DNA from: Micromonospora orduensis
GTDB lineage: Bacteria; Actinomycetota; Actinomycetes; Mycobacteriales; Micromonosporaceae
Assembly: GCF_006228125.1 (NCBI RefSeq)
Contig: NZ_VDFY01000168.1
Coordinates: 1-50,085 of the forward strand
Length of the DNA: 50,085 nt
Reading direction: 5' to 3'
The first letter of the stretch is position 1. Every line of letters begins with the position of its first letter. A program made the position numbers and the translations under genes. Below, in pieces: positions 33,048 to 43,318 of this stretch. The notes below the pieces were generated by a model. That model worked only from the letters and a program-made list of their open reading frames with translations. It searched no databases and had not been told where the DNA came from.

Positions 33048-34190
33048 TCAGGCGACGGACTGCCACCATCCGTCGACGGCCGGCGGGTCTTCGACCACCA
33101 CCCGCTCACCCGGGCGGGGCACGGCGAGTCGTACGTCGCGGGCCTTCGCCTCGGCCCACAGCCGGTTCACCGGCTCGGACCAGTCGTGCAGGGCCAGGTT
33201 GAACGTCGCCCAGTGCACCGGAATGAACAGCCCGCCGCGCAGGTCGAGGTGGGCGTTTACCGCCTCCTCGGGGAACATGTGGATGGTCGGCCAGGCCCGG
33301 TCGTACGCGCCGATCTGCATAAGCGTCACGTCGAACGGCCCGTGCTCGGCGCCGATCGCCGCGTACCCGTCGAAGTAGCCGGAGTCGCCGGTGTAGAAGA
33401 CCGTGCGGCGTGCCCCGGCCACCACCCAGGAGCTCCACAGCGTGCCGTCGCGGCGCAGCCCCCGGCCGGAGAAGTGCTGGGCGGCGGTGGCGGTGATCTC
33501 CAGCCCGGCGACCTGGTGCGACTCGGACCAGTCCAGCTCGATGATCCGGTCGGCGGGCACACCCCACCGGTCCAGGTGCGCGCCCACGCCGAGCGGCACC
33601 AGGAACGGCGCGGACTGACCGGCCAGCAGTGCCCGCACGGTGGCCATGTCCAGGTGGTCGTAGTGGTCGTGGGAGATCAGGATGGCGTCCAGCGGGGGCA
33701 GCTCGTCCAGGCGTACCGGTGGCTCGTGCAGCCGGCGGGGGCCGACCAGAGCGGACGGCGAGCAACGGTCGCTCCACACCGGGTCGAGCAGCACCCGCCG
33801 GCCCTCGATCTCGATCAGCACTGAGGCGTGGCCGTACCAGACGATGTTCAGCTCGTCGGTGGTGTCGGCGGCGGGCGACGCGCTGGGGCGCAGCAGCGGC
33901 ACGGGCGCGGTGGGACGCCGCTTCTGCTTACCGAAGATCAGCTCGCGGAGCAGGTTGCGACCCGGGTCGGCGACCATCGTGCGGGTGCCGGCCTGGTTGT
34001 GGAAGGTGCCGTCGCGGAACTGCGGCGAGCGGGCCGCCCGTTCGGCGCGAGCGCCGGCGAGCCGGCCGCCGAGCGCCGCCGGCACGTCCCGGGCCACCCA
34101 GGCCAGGCCGGCCAGCGCGGCGAGACCGGCCGCGCCTCGCATCCGTCGCCCGAGCGACCGTTCGACGTCCGTGCTCCGCGTTGGTGCCAT
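33048..34190 (-). CDS. Metallo-beta-lactamase-fold hydrolase (NAPE-PLD/UlaG-like)
   Basis: A 380-residue hydrolase of the metallo-beta-lactamase superfamily. Zinc ligands are in ILISHDHYDHLDM (HxHxDH, about residue 175), TAAQHFSGRG, YTGDSGYFDG and PVHWATFNLALHDW. The order and the HFSGRG, FIPVHWATF motifs resemble N-acyl-phosphatidylethanolamine phospholipase D-like proteins. An N-terminal hydrophobic stretch (GAAGLAALAGLAWVARDVPAAL, residues ~18-40) could anchor it to the membrane. PQFRDGTFHNQ is also typical of that group. Substrate is unknown; a membrane lipid phosphodiester is plausible. Confidence 0.85.
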   Translation of the reverse strand: MAPTRSTDVERSLGRRMRGAAGLAALAGLAWVARDVPAALGGRLAGARAERAARSPQFRDGTFHNQAGTRTMVADPGRNLLRELIFGKQKRRPTAPVPLLRPSASPAADTTDELNIVWYGHASVLIEIEGRRVLLDPVWSDRCSPSALVGPRRLHEPPVRLDELPPLDAILISHDHYDHLDMATVRALLAGQSAPFLVPLGVGAHLDRWGVPADRIIELDWSESHQVAGLEITATAAQHFSGRGLRRDGTLWSSWVVAGARRTVFYTGDSGYFDGYAAIGAEHGPFDVTLMQIGAYDRAWPTIHMFPEEAVNAHLDLRGGLFIPVHWATFNLALHDWSEPVNRLWAEAKARDVRLAVPRPGERVVVEDPPAVDGWWQSVA

Positions 34191-34263
34191 CGCCGTCCCT
34201 CCGAGGTGTCCGCCCTACACGGTAGCCACCCCGGAGCCGGCGTGCCCGAGCGGTCACCCGTGC

Positions 34264-34293
34264 GGGTCGGCCGCCGGCGGCGGCGACCGACCC
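34264..34293 (-). terminator. Hairpin after the beta-lactamase-like gene
   Basis: GGGTCGG (34264-34270) and CCGACCC (34287-34293) form a perfect 7-bp stem ten bases beyond the leftward gene's stop at 34304. Confidence 0.5.
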
Positions 34294-34303
34294 GGGACCG
34301 GGC

Positions 34304-35311
34304 TCAGCCGCCGTTGCTGGGGCGCCGGGTGGCGATCCGGTACGCGGCGCCGGTGCCGGCGAGCCGGTCCACCGCCGTCAGGAACTTCGGACCCATGGCG
34401 GCCCGGGCCTGCACCGCCGGGTGGGTGGCCCCGAAGTTGTCCGGGTCGGCCTGCCCGTCGGCGAAGAGCGCGTAGGTGAGCACCGCCGCGCCGGACCGGT
34501 CGAAGATCACGCCGGCCTCGTGGCGGGCGTCGGCGAACCAGCCGGCCTTGGTGGCGATCCGGGCCCGCTCGTCGGAGGACATGGTGCGTCGGATGCCGTC
34601 GGTGAACGCCACCGGGGAGCGCAGCAGCCCGAGCAGGTACGCCGTCGAGGTGGGGGAGAGCAGCGTGCCGCCGACCAGGGCCCGCAGCAGGTCGTGCGTC
34701 TCCCGGGGGGTGCTGGTGCCGAGGAAGAACCGGTTGGGGTTGGCCACCGGCTCGACCTGGGTGTTCGGGAAACCCTTGGCGACCAGGATGGAGTTGATCT
34801 CGGCGGCCGGGGCGACCAGCCCGCACAGCCGCACCGCCGTGTCGTCCGAGACCGTCAGCAGGTTGGCCAGCACGTGCCCGAGGGTCACGCTGCTCGGGTA
34901 CGCGCCGTCCAGGCTGAAGATGCCGTCACCGCCCGGCACGACGATCGCGGCGGTGACGTCGACCCGCTGGTCCAGGGTGAGCAGCCCCCGGTCGACCTTG
35001 TCCAGCACCGCCGTGGCGACCGCGATCTTGTTGACGCTGTACGCCTCGATCCGCCGGTCCGCGTCGGCGGCCACCGCGACGACCGGCGCGCCGTCCGGGT
35101 CGGCCACGCTGACGTACGCCTGCCAGTTGCCACCCGCCTCGGTGCTGTGCCGGGCGAAGACGGTGGCGACCCGACGGGCGGCCCGGGCGGGGGTGGTCGG
35201 CGCGGCCTCGCTGTCGGCGGCGCTCGCAGGTGCGGCGGCGCCGAGCACTGTGCCGGCGGTGGCCACCGTCCCGAGCCCGAGTGCCGTCCTGCGGTTCAGC
35301 CGGATAGTCAA
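34304..35311 (-). CDS. Secreted class A beta-lactamase-like serine hydrolase
   Basis: A 335-residue exported protein with the three active-site elements of the serine beta-lactamase/penicillin-binding fold: S92-V-N-K95, S155-D-D and K255-A-G. The KTG motif is altered to KAG and SDN to SDD, so it may be a weak beta-lactamase, a peptidase or a non-resistance relative. The N-terminus LNRRTALGLGTVATAGTVLG with a following AAAPASA is a Tat-like signal peptide. I chose the TTG at 35311 because GGGAG lies ~8 bases upstream and the signal peptide begins there; an ATG at about 35381 would add 23 residues ahead of the signal. Confidence 0.85.
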   Translation of the reverse strand: MTIRLNRRTALGLGTVATAGTVLGAAAPASAADSEAAPTTPARAARRVATVFARHSTEAGGNWQAYVSVADPDGAPVVAVAADADRRIEAYSVNKIAVATAVLDKVDRGLLTLDQRVDVTAAIVVPGGDGIFSLDGAYPSSVTLGHVLANLLTVSDDTAVRLCGLVAPAAEINSILVAKGFPNTQVEPVANPNRFFLGTSTPRETHDLLRALVGGTLLSPTSTAYLLGLLRSPVAFTDGIRRTMSSDERARIATKAGWFADARHEAGVIFDRSGAAVLTYALFADGQADPDNFGATHPAVQARAAMGPKFLTAVDRLAGTGAAYRIATRRPSNGG

Positions 35312-35406
35312 TCTTCTCTCCCGTCGTGGGGCGCCGGAGCGCTTGCCGGCCCACCACCCTAGGCGAGTTGATCGATACATGATGCCCCCGAAGAGTCCCG
35401 AACAGG

Positions 35407-36336
35407 TCAGCCGAGCCGTCGGCGCAGTGCGGCGCCGACCGCGCCGACCGGTCCGAACACGAGTTGCCGCAGATCGGGAAGGTGACCGCCGCGGATGGCC
35501 TCTCCGGCCGGGTTCGGGGTGAAGACCGAGCCGTCGTGCGCGGCGATCGGCCGTCCGCTCAGGCCGGCCAGCCTCATCAACGGCCCGACCAGGACGTCGT
35601 AGACACCCGGGACCACTGTGAAGCCGGCGCGCATCACCACGTTCAGCCAGCCCACCGACACCTCCCGGCGCGGCCGGTCCACGCAGTCGACGATGGCCCG
35701 GGCCACCCGCTGCGGGCCGGCGACGGGCGGCGGAGGGCGGCCGATCCGGCCCAGGTAGTTGGCCGCCTGCTGGTACACCGGGGTGTCCACACTGCCCGGG
35801 TTGACCAGGCAGAGCCGGATCTCCGGGGTGTCGCGCAACTCCTGCTGCACCGTCCGGGCCAGCCCCTGCAAACCCCACTTGCTGGCCACGTACGCGCTCA
35901 TGTACGGGGCGGTGATGTGCCCGAGCACCGAACCGGTGAGGATCAGCGTGCCGGCGCCGGTGGCCCGGAAGTGCCGCAGCGCCACCCGCGCCGCACCGGC
36001 CGCCGCCAGCAGATCGGTGCGTACCACCTGGTCGAAGACCCGCTCGGGCAGCTCGTCGAAGCGGCCGTACGCCATCACCGCGGCGGTGTGCACCCACACG
36101 TCGATGCGACCGAACCGCCCGATCGCCGCGTCGACGAGCGCCTCCAACGCGCCCGGCTCGGTGACGTCGGTCGGCACGGTCAGCACGTCGGCGTCGGCGC
36201 ACTCCGCGCGTACCTCGGCGAGGGTCTGTGGGGCGCGGGCGGCGAGGACCAGGCGGTCGCCGCGCTCGGCGAACGCCCGGGCCGTCGCCCGCCCGACCCC
36301 ACTGGTCGCACCGGTGATCACCACCACCCGACTCAC
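35407..36336 (-). CDS. Short-chain dehydrogenase/reductase
   Basis: A 309-residue classical SDR. VVVITGATSGVGRATARAFA binds NAD(P) (TGxxxGxG), an Arg in VLAARA suggests NADP preference, HTAAVMAYG is the NNAG-like segment, and the catalytic Tyr-Lys is in MSAYVASKWGLQGL with Ser in LTGSVLGH. The C-terminal ~70 residues (VGWLNVVMRAGFTVVPGVYD) resemble the larger SDRs with a membrane-associating tail. The GTG at 36336 overlaps the stop of the alcohol dehydrogenase gene (GTGA), making a two-gene operon. Substrate is unknown. Confidence 0.87.
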   Translation of the reverse strand: MSRVVVITGATSGVGRATARAFAERGDRLVLAARAPQTLAEVRAECADADVLTVPTDVTEPGALEALVDAAIGRFGRIDVWVHTAAVMAYGRFDELPERVFDQVVRTDLLAAAGAARVALRHFRATGAGTLILTGSVLGHITAPYMSAYVASKWGLQGLARTVQQELRDTPEIRLCLVNPGSVDTPVYQQAANYLGRIGRPPPPVAGPQRVARAIVDCVDRPRREVSVGWLNVVMRAGFTVVPGVYDVLVGPLMRLAGLSGRPIAAHDGSVFTPNPAGEAIRGGHLPDLRQLVFGPVGAVGAALRRRLG

Positions 36337-37517
36337 GGGTTCAGGACCACCTTGATGCAGCCGTCCTCCTTCTTCTGGAACATCTCGTACGCCTGCGGGG
36401 CCTCGCTCAGCGGCAACCGGTGGGTGCGCAGGTCCTCGACGCCGAGCGGATCGTCGTCGCCGGAGAGCAGCGGCAGGATCTCGTCGGTCCACCGGCGGAC
36501 GTGGCACTGCCCCATCCGCAGTTGGATGCCCCGGTCGAACATCTCCATCATCGGCATCGGGTCGGCCTCACCGCCGTAGACGCCGGAGAGCGACACGGTG
36601 CCACCACGGCGGACCGCCTTGACGGCGGCGTGCAGGACGGACAGCCGGTCCACGCCGGCCCGGTCGGTCATCGTCTGGGCCAGCTTGTCCGGCAGCAGCC
36701 CGGCGGCGGTCTGGGCCAGCCTGCCCGCCGGCGAGCCGTGCGCCTCCATGCCGACGGCGTCGATCACCGCGTCCGGGCCGCGCCCGTCGACCAGGTCGAT
36801 CAGAGTGCCCGGCACGTCGGTCAGCTCGCTGACGTCGAGTACCTCGATGCCGTGCCGGCGGGCCAGCTCCAACCGCTCCGGCACCAGGTCCAACCCGATC
36901 ACCCGGCCGGCGCCGAGGTGACGACCGATCCGGGCGCAGAACTGACCGACCGGGCCCAGCCCGAACACGGCCAGGGTGCCACCGGGCGGGGTGTCCGCGT
37001 ACTTCACCGCCTGCCAGGCGGTCGGCAGGATGTCGGAGAGGTAGAGGTAGCGCTCGTCGGCCCCGGTCTGCGGGATCCTGATCGGTCCGAAGTGGGCCTG
37101 GGGGACACGCAGGTACTCGGCCTGCCCGCCGGGCACCGAGCCGTAGAGCGAGGTGTAACCGAACAGCGACGCGCCCTTACCCTCGGCGGTGACCTGCGTG
37201 GTCTCGCACTGGGCGTAGAGCTGACGCTCGCACATCCAGCAGCTGCCGCAGGCGATGTTGAACGGCACCACCACCCGGTCTCCGGGCTTGAGCCGGGTCA
37301 CCCCCGACCCGACCTCCTCGACGATGCCCATCGGCTCGTGGCCCAGGATGTCGCCGGGTTTCAGGTACGGCCCCAACACCTCGTACAGGTGCAGGTCGGA
37401 GCCGCAGATCGCCGTCGAGGTGATCTTCACGATGGCATCGGTCGGTTCCTCGATCCGGGGGTCCGGCACCTCCTCGACCCGTACGTCCCGCTTGCCCTGC
37501 CAGGTCAGTGCCTTCAT
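36333..37517 (-). CDS. Zinc-dependent alcohol dehydrogenase, formaldehyde dehydrogenase-like group
   Basis: A 394-residue medium-chain dehydrogenase. Catalytic zinc ligands are in AICGSDLHLYE and DILGHEPMGIVEEVG; the structural zinc site has four Cys in CGSCWMCERQLYAQC; the Rossmann motif is VFGLGPVGQFCARIGR. The extra segment RLAQTAAGLLPDKLAQTMTD and ICGSDLHLY are typical of the glutathione-independent formaldehyde-dehydrogenase-like group, but the real substrate is not known. The ATG at 37517 follows a GGAGG site. It is cotranscribed with the SDR that follows. Confidence 0.9.
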   Translation of the reverse strand: MKALTWQGKRDVRVEEVPDPRIEEPTDAIVKITSTAICGSDLHLYEVLGPYLKPGDILGHEPMGIVEEVGSGVTRLKPGDRVVVPFNIACGSCWMCERQLYAQCETTQVTAEGKGASLFGYTSLYGSVPGGQAEYLRVPQAHFGPIRIPQTGADERYLYLSDILPTAWQAVKYADTPPGGTLAVFGLGPVGQFCARIGRHLGAGRVIGLDLVPERLELARRHGIEVLDVSELTDVPGTLIDLVDGRGPDAVIDAVGMEAHGSPAGRLAQTAAGLLPDKLAQTMTDRAGVDRLSVLHAAVKAVRRGGTVSLSGVYGGEADPMPMMEMFDRGIQLRMGQCHVRRWTDEILPLLSGDDDPLGVEDLRTHRLPLSEAPQAYEMFQKKEDGCIKVVLNP

Positions 37518-37622
37518 CGGGCCTCCATCCCTCGGTTGCTGCCTGACTGCTACCCGGGGGAAGGGAGTTGAACCGGCCGCGTCACCCGGGCCCAGCCTCA
37601 CCGCAGCCGCTGCCGCCAAACG

Positions 37623-37663
37623 CCGGACCGCCGCAACCCCGATTCGGGGGTACGGCGGTCCGG
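37623..37663 (-). terminator. Terminator after sdhB
   Basis: A perfect 11-bp stem, CCGGACCGCCG (37623-37633) with CGGCGGTCCGG (37653-37663), encloses a second small stem CCCCGATTCGGGG. It begins 12 bases beyond the sdhB stop and precedes the alcohol dehydrogenase gene. This is the best-formed terminator in the window. Confidence 0.8.
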
Positions 37664-37674
37664 TGGTGCGTGGG

Positions 37675-38435
37675 TCAGGAGCCGGGGGTGTTGCCGGCGC
37701 CCTTCGTGGTGGCGGTGAGGTAGTCGCGGTTGAGGCGGCCGATGGTGTTCAGCGGGATGCCCTTGGGGCAGACCACCGTGCACTCGCCGGCGTTGGTGCA
37801 GCCGCCGAAGCCGGCCTCGTCGTGCGCGTCGACCATGCCGATCACCCGGGTGTAGCGCTCCGGCTGGCCCTGCGGCAGCAGCGAGAGCTGGGTGAGTTTG
37901 GCGGCGGTGAAGAGCATGCCGGAGCCGTTCGGGCAGGCCGCGACGCAGGCGCCGCAGCCGATGCAGGCCGCCGACTCGAAGGCGGCGTCGGCGTTGGCCT
38001 TGGCCACCGGGGTGGAGTGCGCTTCGGGCGCGCTGCCGGTGGGCGCGGTGACGTAGCCACCCGCGGCGATGATCTTGTCGAAGGCACCCCGGTTGACCAC
38101 CAGGTCCTTGATGACCGGGAAGGCGCTGGCCCGCCACGGCTCGATGTCGATCGTGTCGCCGTCCTTGAACTGCCGCATGTGCAGCTGGCAGGCGGTCGTG
38201 CCGCGCTGCGGCCCGTGCGCGTCCCCGTTGATCATCAGGCCGCACATGCCGCAGATGCCCTCGCGGCAGTCGTGGTCGAACGCGACCGGGTCCTCGCCGT
38301 CGAGGATGAGCCGTTCGTTGAGCACGTCGAGCATCTCCAGGAACGACATGTCCGGGGACACGTCGTCGACCGGGTAGGTCACCATCCGACCCTTGTCCTC
38401 AGGGCCCTTCTGGCGCCAGATGCGCAGGGTCAGGT

Positions 38436-38439
<4 letters not shown>
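37675..38439 (-). CDS. sdhB: Succinate dehydrogenase/fumarate reductase iron-sulfur subunit
   Basis: A 254-residue subunit that carries electrons from the flavoprotein to the membrane quinone. The [2Fe-2S] cysteines are in [17 protein letters not shown] with a later TACQLH; the [4Fe-4S] and [3Fe-4S] clusters are bound by [18 protein letters not shown] and [16 protein letters not shown]. It is the last gene of the sdhCAB operon, with its start overlapping the sdhA stop. Length fits the type found with one large membrane subunit. Confidence 0.95.
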
Positions 38440-40373
<1,934 letters not shown>

Positions 40374-40374
40374 G

Positions 40375-41058
40375 TCAGGACACCAATCCGGTGAGAACGG
40401 CGAACGGGACCACCAGGTATCCGGCGCAGAGCGCCACGGCGAAGATCAGCGCGGCGGTGCGCGCCCGCCGCTCGCCGCGTGGCGTCTGCTGGCCGAGGCT
40501 GCGGAACGCGCTGAACGCGCCGTGGCGCAGGTGGAAGCCGAGCGTGACGATCGCCAGGGTGTAGAAGAGCGTGACGTACCAGCGTTCCGGCGCGAAGTCG
40601 GCGACGACGTTGCCGTACGGGTTGCCGGGGTCGCCGACCGGGTTGAGCGTGCCGGTGGTCAGGTCCAGGAGGTGGTAGATCACGAACAGCAGGATGATCA
40701 CGCCACCCCAGCGCATGGTGCGGGCCGCGTAGCTGCCCCGGACCTTCTTGCGGTGGGCGTACTTGACCGGGCGGGCGGCGCGGGCCCGCAGGGCGAGCAC
40801 GGTCGCGGCCCAGATGTGGGCGACGACGGCCACCACGAGCACGGTGCGCAGGATCCACAGGAACCAGACGCCGGGCAGCAGTGGCTTGCCGATGTCGCGC
40901 AGCCAGTGCGCGTAGTGGTCGAACGAGGTCTCCCCCGTGAACACCTTCAGGTTCCCGAGCATGTGGGCGATCAGGAACAGCACCAGCAGGATGCCCGTCA
41001 CCGCCATGACGGCCTTGAGGCCGACGTTCGAGCGGATGGGCGACCGAGTTTTCGTCAT
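40375..41058 (-). CDS. sdhC: Succinate dehydrogenase cytochrome b subunit
   Basis: A 227-residue membrane protein with five hydrophobic segments (first [20 protein letters not shown]). Candidate heme His residues are in [32 protein letters not shown] and [10 protein letters not shown]. One large membrane subunit and no sdhD indicates a type B, di-heme, single-subunit anchor. I chose the ATG at 41058 ([11 protein letters not shown]); the open frame upstream to 41130 would cross the intergenic regulatory DNA. It is the first gene of sdhCAB. Confidence 0.92.
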   Translation of the reverse strand: MTKTRSPIRSNVGLKAVMAVTGILLVLFLIAHMLGNLKVFTGETSFDHYAHWLRDIGKPLLPGVWFLWILRTVLVVAVVAHIWAATVLALRARAARPVKYAHRKKVRGSYAARTMRWGGVIILLFVIYHLLDLTTGTLNPVGDPGNPYGNVVADFAPERWYVTLFYTLAIVTLGFHLRHGAFSAFRSLGQQTPRGERRARTAALIFAVALCAGYLVVPFAVLTGLVS

Positions 41059-41141
41059 TACCACCTGACCGACGCTAGGAGGACTTTGATCAGTCGTCCA
41101 ATGCATCGAACTCGCAGTGTTGATAGTCATAAGCTATGTAG
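41059..41141. promoter_or_regulatory. sdhC-lysR divergent control region with T-N11-A LysR box
   Basis: ATAG-N7-CTAT at 41123-41137 is an inverted repeat containing the T-N11-A pattern of LysR-type binding sites. It ends five bases before the lysR start, as expected for autoregulation, and 65 bases from the sdhC start. No Shine-Dalgarno-like sequence precedes the lysR ATG, so its transcript may be leaderless. Confidence 0.6.
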
Positions 41142-42071
41142 ATGCAGCTCCATCAGCTTCGGTACTTCGTCGCGGTGGCCGAAGTACGACATTTCACCCA
41201 AGCCGCCGACCTCGTGGGCATCACTCAGCCTTCTCTCAGTAAGCAAATTCACGCTCTGGAGACCGACCTCGGGGCGCCCCTGTTCGAGCGGGTAAGGGGC
41301 AACATCACCCTCACGGCGGCCGGCGAGGTGCTGCTGCCGTTGGCCACCCGGATCCTCGCCGACGTGGAGACCGCCACCCGGGAGGTGCAGGAACTGGTCG
41401 GGCTGCGGCGCGGGCGCGTCCGGCTCGGCGCCACCCCGAGCCTCGCCACCTCCCTCGCCCCGCCGGTGCTGCGCCGGTTCCGAGACGCGCACCCGACCGT
41501 CGACCTGCGGGTCGAGGAGGGCGGCTCCCAGGACCTGGTACGCGACCTGCTGCGCGGCGACCTGGACCTGGCTTTGATCATCATGCCCGCGCAGGGCGCC
41601 GACCCGGGTCTGCGCGTCGACCCGATCCTGCGCGAGAGCCTCGTGGTGGCGTCGGTGGACGAGGTGCCGACCGCCTCGGCGACCGGGGAGCTGCACATCA
41701 CCGACCTGCGCGACCAGCCGATGGTGATGTTCCGGGAGGGGTACGACCTGCGTGACGCCACCATCCAGGCGTGCCGCGAGGCGGGCTTCGAGCCGACGTT
41801 CGCGGTGGACGGCGGCGAGATGGACGCCGTCCTCAGCTTCGTCGAGGCCGGGCTCGGCATCGCGCTGGTCCCCGGCATCGTGCTGGCCCGACGGCCCGGG
41901 GTCCGGATCACCCCCCTCGCCCCGCCGGGGGTGCGGCGGACCATCGCGGTGGCCCGTCGGCGCGACGTCGTGCCGACCCACGCCGGCCGCGAGCTACGGC
42001 GGATCCTGCTCGACTACGTGCAGTCGGCCATCGAACGCGACGACCTTCCCCCGGGCGTGGATCCCCGCTGA
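41142..42071 (+). CDS. LysR-family transcriptional regulator
   Basis: A 309-residue regulator. The N-terminal helix-turn-helix is textbook: MQLHQLRYFVAVAEVRHFTQ, AADLVGITQPSLSKQIHALE, LFERVRGNITLTAAGEVLLP. The effector-binding domain follows (VRLGATPSLATSLAPPVLRR, DLALIIMPAQ, VEAGLGIALVPGIVLARRPG). It is divergent from sdhCAB with an 83-bp shared promoter region carrying a LysR-type box, so it likely controls sdhCAB and itself. Effector unknown. Confidence 0.93.
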   Translation: MQLHQLRYFVAVAEVRHFTQAADLVGITQPSLSKQIHALETDLGAPLFERVRGNITLTAAGEVLLPLATRILADVETATREVQELVGLRRGRVRLGATPSLATSLAPPVLRRFRDAHPTVDLRVEEGGSQDLVRDLLRGDLDLALIIMPAQGADPGLRVDPILRESLVVASVDEVPTASATGELHITDLRDQPMVMFREGYDLRDATIQACREAGFEPTFAVDGGEMDAVLSFVEAGLGIALVPGIVLARRPGVRITPLAPPGVRRTIAVARRRDVVPTHAGRELRRILLDYVQSAIERDDLPPGVDPR

Positions 42072-42235
42072 CCAGCCCGATAAAGGGTCTGTTGGGTTAA
42101 TTCGTCCTTAAGGGCGCCGTATCACTGTCAGTGTTGATGATCGTCACCTAAGGTGGGTTCTTGCACGGGGCAAAAGCCCCATTCGTCTCAGCACAGCTCA
42201 CCGGTGGACATTTATCGCCGGCAGGGAGGCCACAC
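42072..42235 (+). promoter_or_regulatory. Leader of the dTDP-glucose dehydratase gene with GGGGC-AAAA-GCCCC hairpin
   Basis: An AT-richer gap with a perfect 5-bp stem and AAAA loop (42167-42180), 56 bases before the ATG at 42236. CAGTGTTGAT at 42129-42138 also occurs at 41115-41124 in front of lysR. GGGAGG at 42224-42229 is the ribosome site. The hairpin could end lysR transcripts or act in the 5' leader; no T-run follows. Confidence 0.4.
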
Positions 42236-43276
42236 ATGAGGATCCTGGTTACCGGCGCCGCTGGCTTCATCGGTTCGCATTTCGCGCGCAGTCTGCTCAG
42301 CGGGCGCTATGTCGGATTCGAGCACTGCGACGTGACGGTGATCGACAAGCTGACCTACGCCAGTGATCGGGCCAACCTGCCGGCCGCGCACCCCCGTCTG
42401 ACGTTCATCCGCGGGGACATCTGCGACCGCCAACTGCTCGCCGACGTGGTGCCCGGACACGACGCGGTGGTGCACTTCGCCGCCGAGTCGCACGTCGACC
42501 GGTCCATCGACGACCCGGCGCCGTTCTTCGAGACCAACGTGATGGGCTCGCACCACCTGCTGGCCGCCTGCGCGCGCGGTCGGGTCGGCCGCGTCGTGCA
42601 CGTCTCCACCGACGAGGTGTACGGCTCGATCAGCGAGGGCTCCTGGAACGAGAGCTGCGTCCTGGAACCGAACTCACCGTACGCGGCCTCGAAGGCGGCA
42701 AGCGACCACGTGGTGCGCTCCTACTGGCGCACATACGACGTGGACGTCTCCATCACCCGCTGCGCCAACAACTACGGGCCCTACCAGAACGTCGAGAAGG
42801 TCATCCCCCGGTTCGTCACCAACCTGCTCTCCGGGCAGGACATCACCCTGCACGGCGACGGCGGCGCGGTGCGCGAGTGGCTGCACGTGGACGACCACTG
42901 CCGGGCCATCGCGCTGGTCCTGGCCAAGGGCCGCGCCGGCGAGGTCTACAACATCGGCGGCGACGTCGAGTTGACCAACCGGGCTCTCACCGAGCGGATC
43001 CTGCGGCTGGCCGGCGCCGGCTGGGAACGGGTCCGGCACGTGCCGGACCGCAAGGTCCAGGACCAGCGCTACTCCCTGGACTACCGCAAGATCTCCGAGG
43101 AGCTCGGCTTCGAGCCGCAGATCCGGTTCGAGGACGGACTGTCCGAGGTCTTCCACTGGTACCGGGAGAACCGCGCCTGGTGGGCGCCCACCGCCACCGA
43201 ACCCCGGGGCGCGGCGCTGACCAGCTCCGTGCGTGGCGTCCCGGCCAGCCGCGCCCTGTCCGTCCAGGCCCACTGA
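42236..43276 (+). CDS. rfbB: dTDP-glucose 4,6-dehydratase
   Basis: A 346-residue extended SDR making dTDP-4-keto-6-deoxyglucose, entry to many deoxy and amino sugars. TGAAGFIGSHFARSLLSG, VIDKLTYASDRANL, HFAAESHVDRSIDDP, STDEVYG, SPYAASKAASDHVVRSY (YxxxK) and RCANNYGPYQ are diagnostic. VPDRKVQDQRYSLDYRKI replaces the commoner GHDRRY, and the N-terminus resembles dehydratases from actinomycete glycosylated metabolites. The ATG at 42236 has GGGAGG 6 bases upstream. No rfbA, rfbC or rfbD lies nearby, so it is a lone gene whose product must be used elsewhere, possibly by the aminotransferase at 22.4-23.6 kb. Confidence 0.93.
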   Translation: MRILVTGAAGFIGSHFARSLLSGRYVGFEHCDVTVIDKLTYASDRANLPAAHPRLTFIRGDICDRQLLADVVPGHDAVVHFAAESHVDRSIDDPAPFFETNVMGSHHLLAACARGRVGRVVHVSTDEVYGSISEGSWNESCVLEPNSPYAASKAASDHVVRSYWRTYDVDVSITRCANNYGPYQNVEKVIPRFVTNLLSGQDITLHGDGGAVREWLHVDDHCRAIALVLAKGRAGEVYNIGGDVELTNRALTERILRLAGAGWERVRHVPDRKVQDQRYSLDYRKISEELGFEPQIRFEDGLSEVFHWYRENRAWWAPTATEPRGAALTSSVRGVPASRALSVQAH

Positions 43277-43285
43277 CCGGTCCGC

Positions 43286-43318
43286 GACCCGGCCCGACCG
43301 ATCCGGCCGGGCCGGGTC
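43286..43318. terminator. Bidirectional terminator hairpin between rfbB and hrpA
   Basis: A perfect 11-bp stem, GACCCGGCCCG (43286-43296) with CGGGCCGGGTC (43308-43318), lies between two convergent stops and overlaps the hrpA stop codon. Confidence 0.75.
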
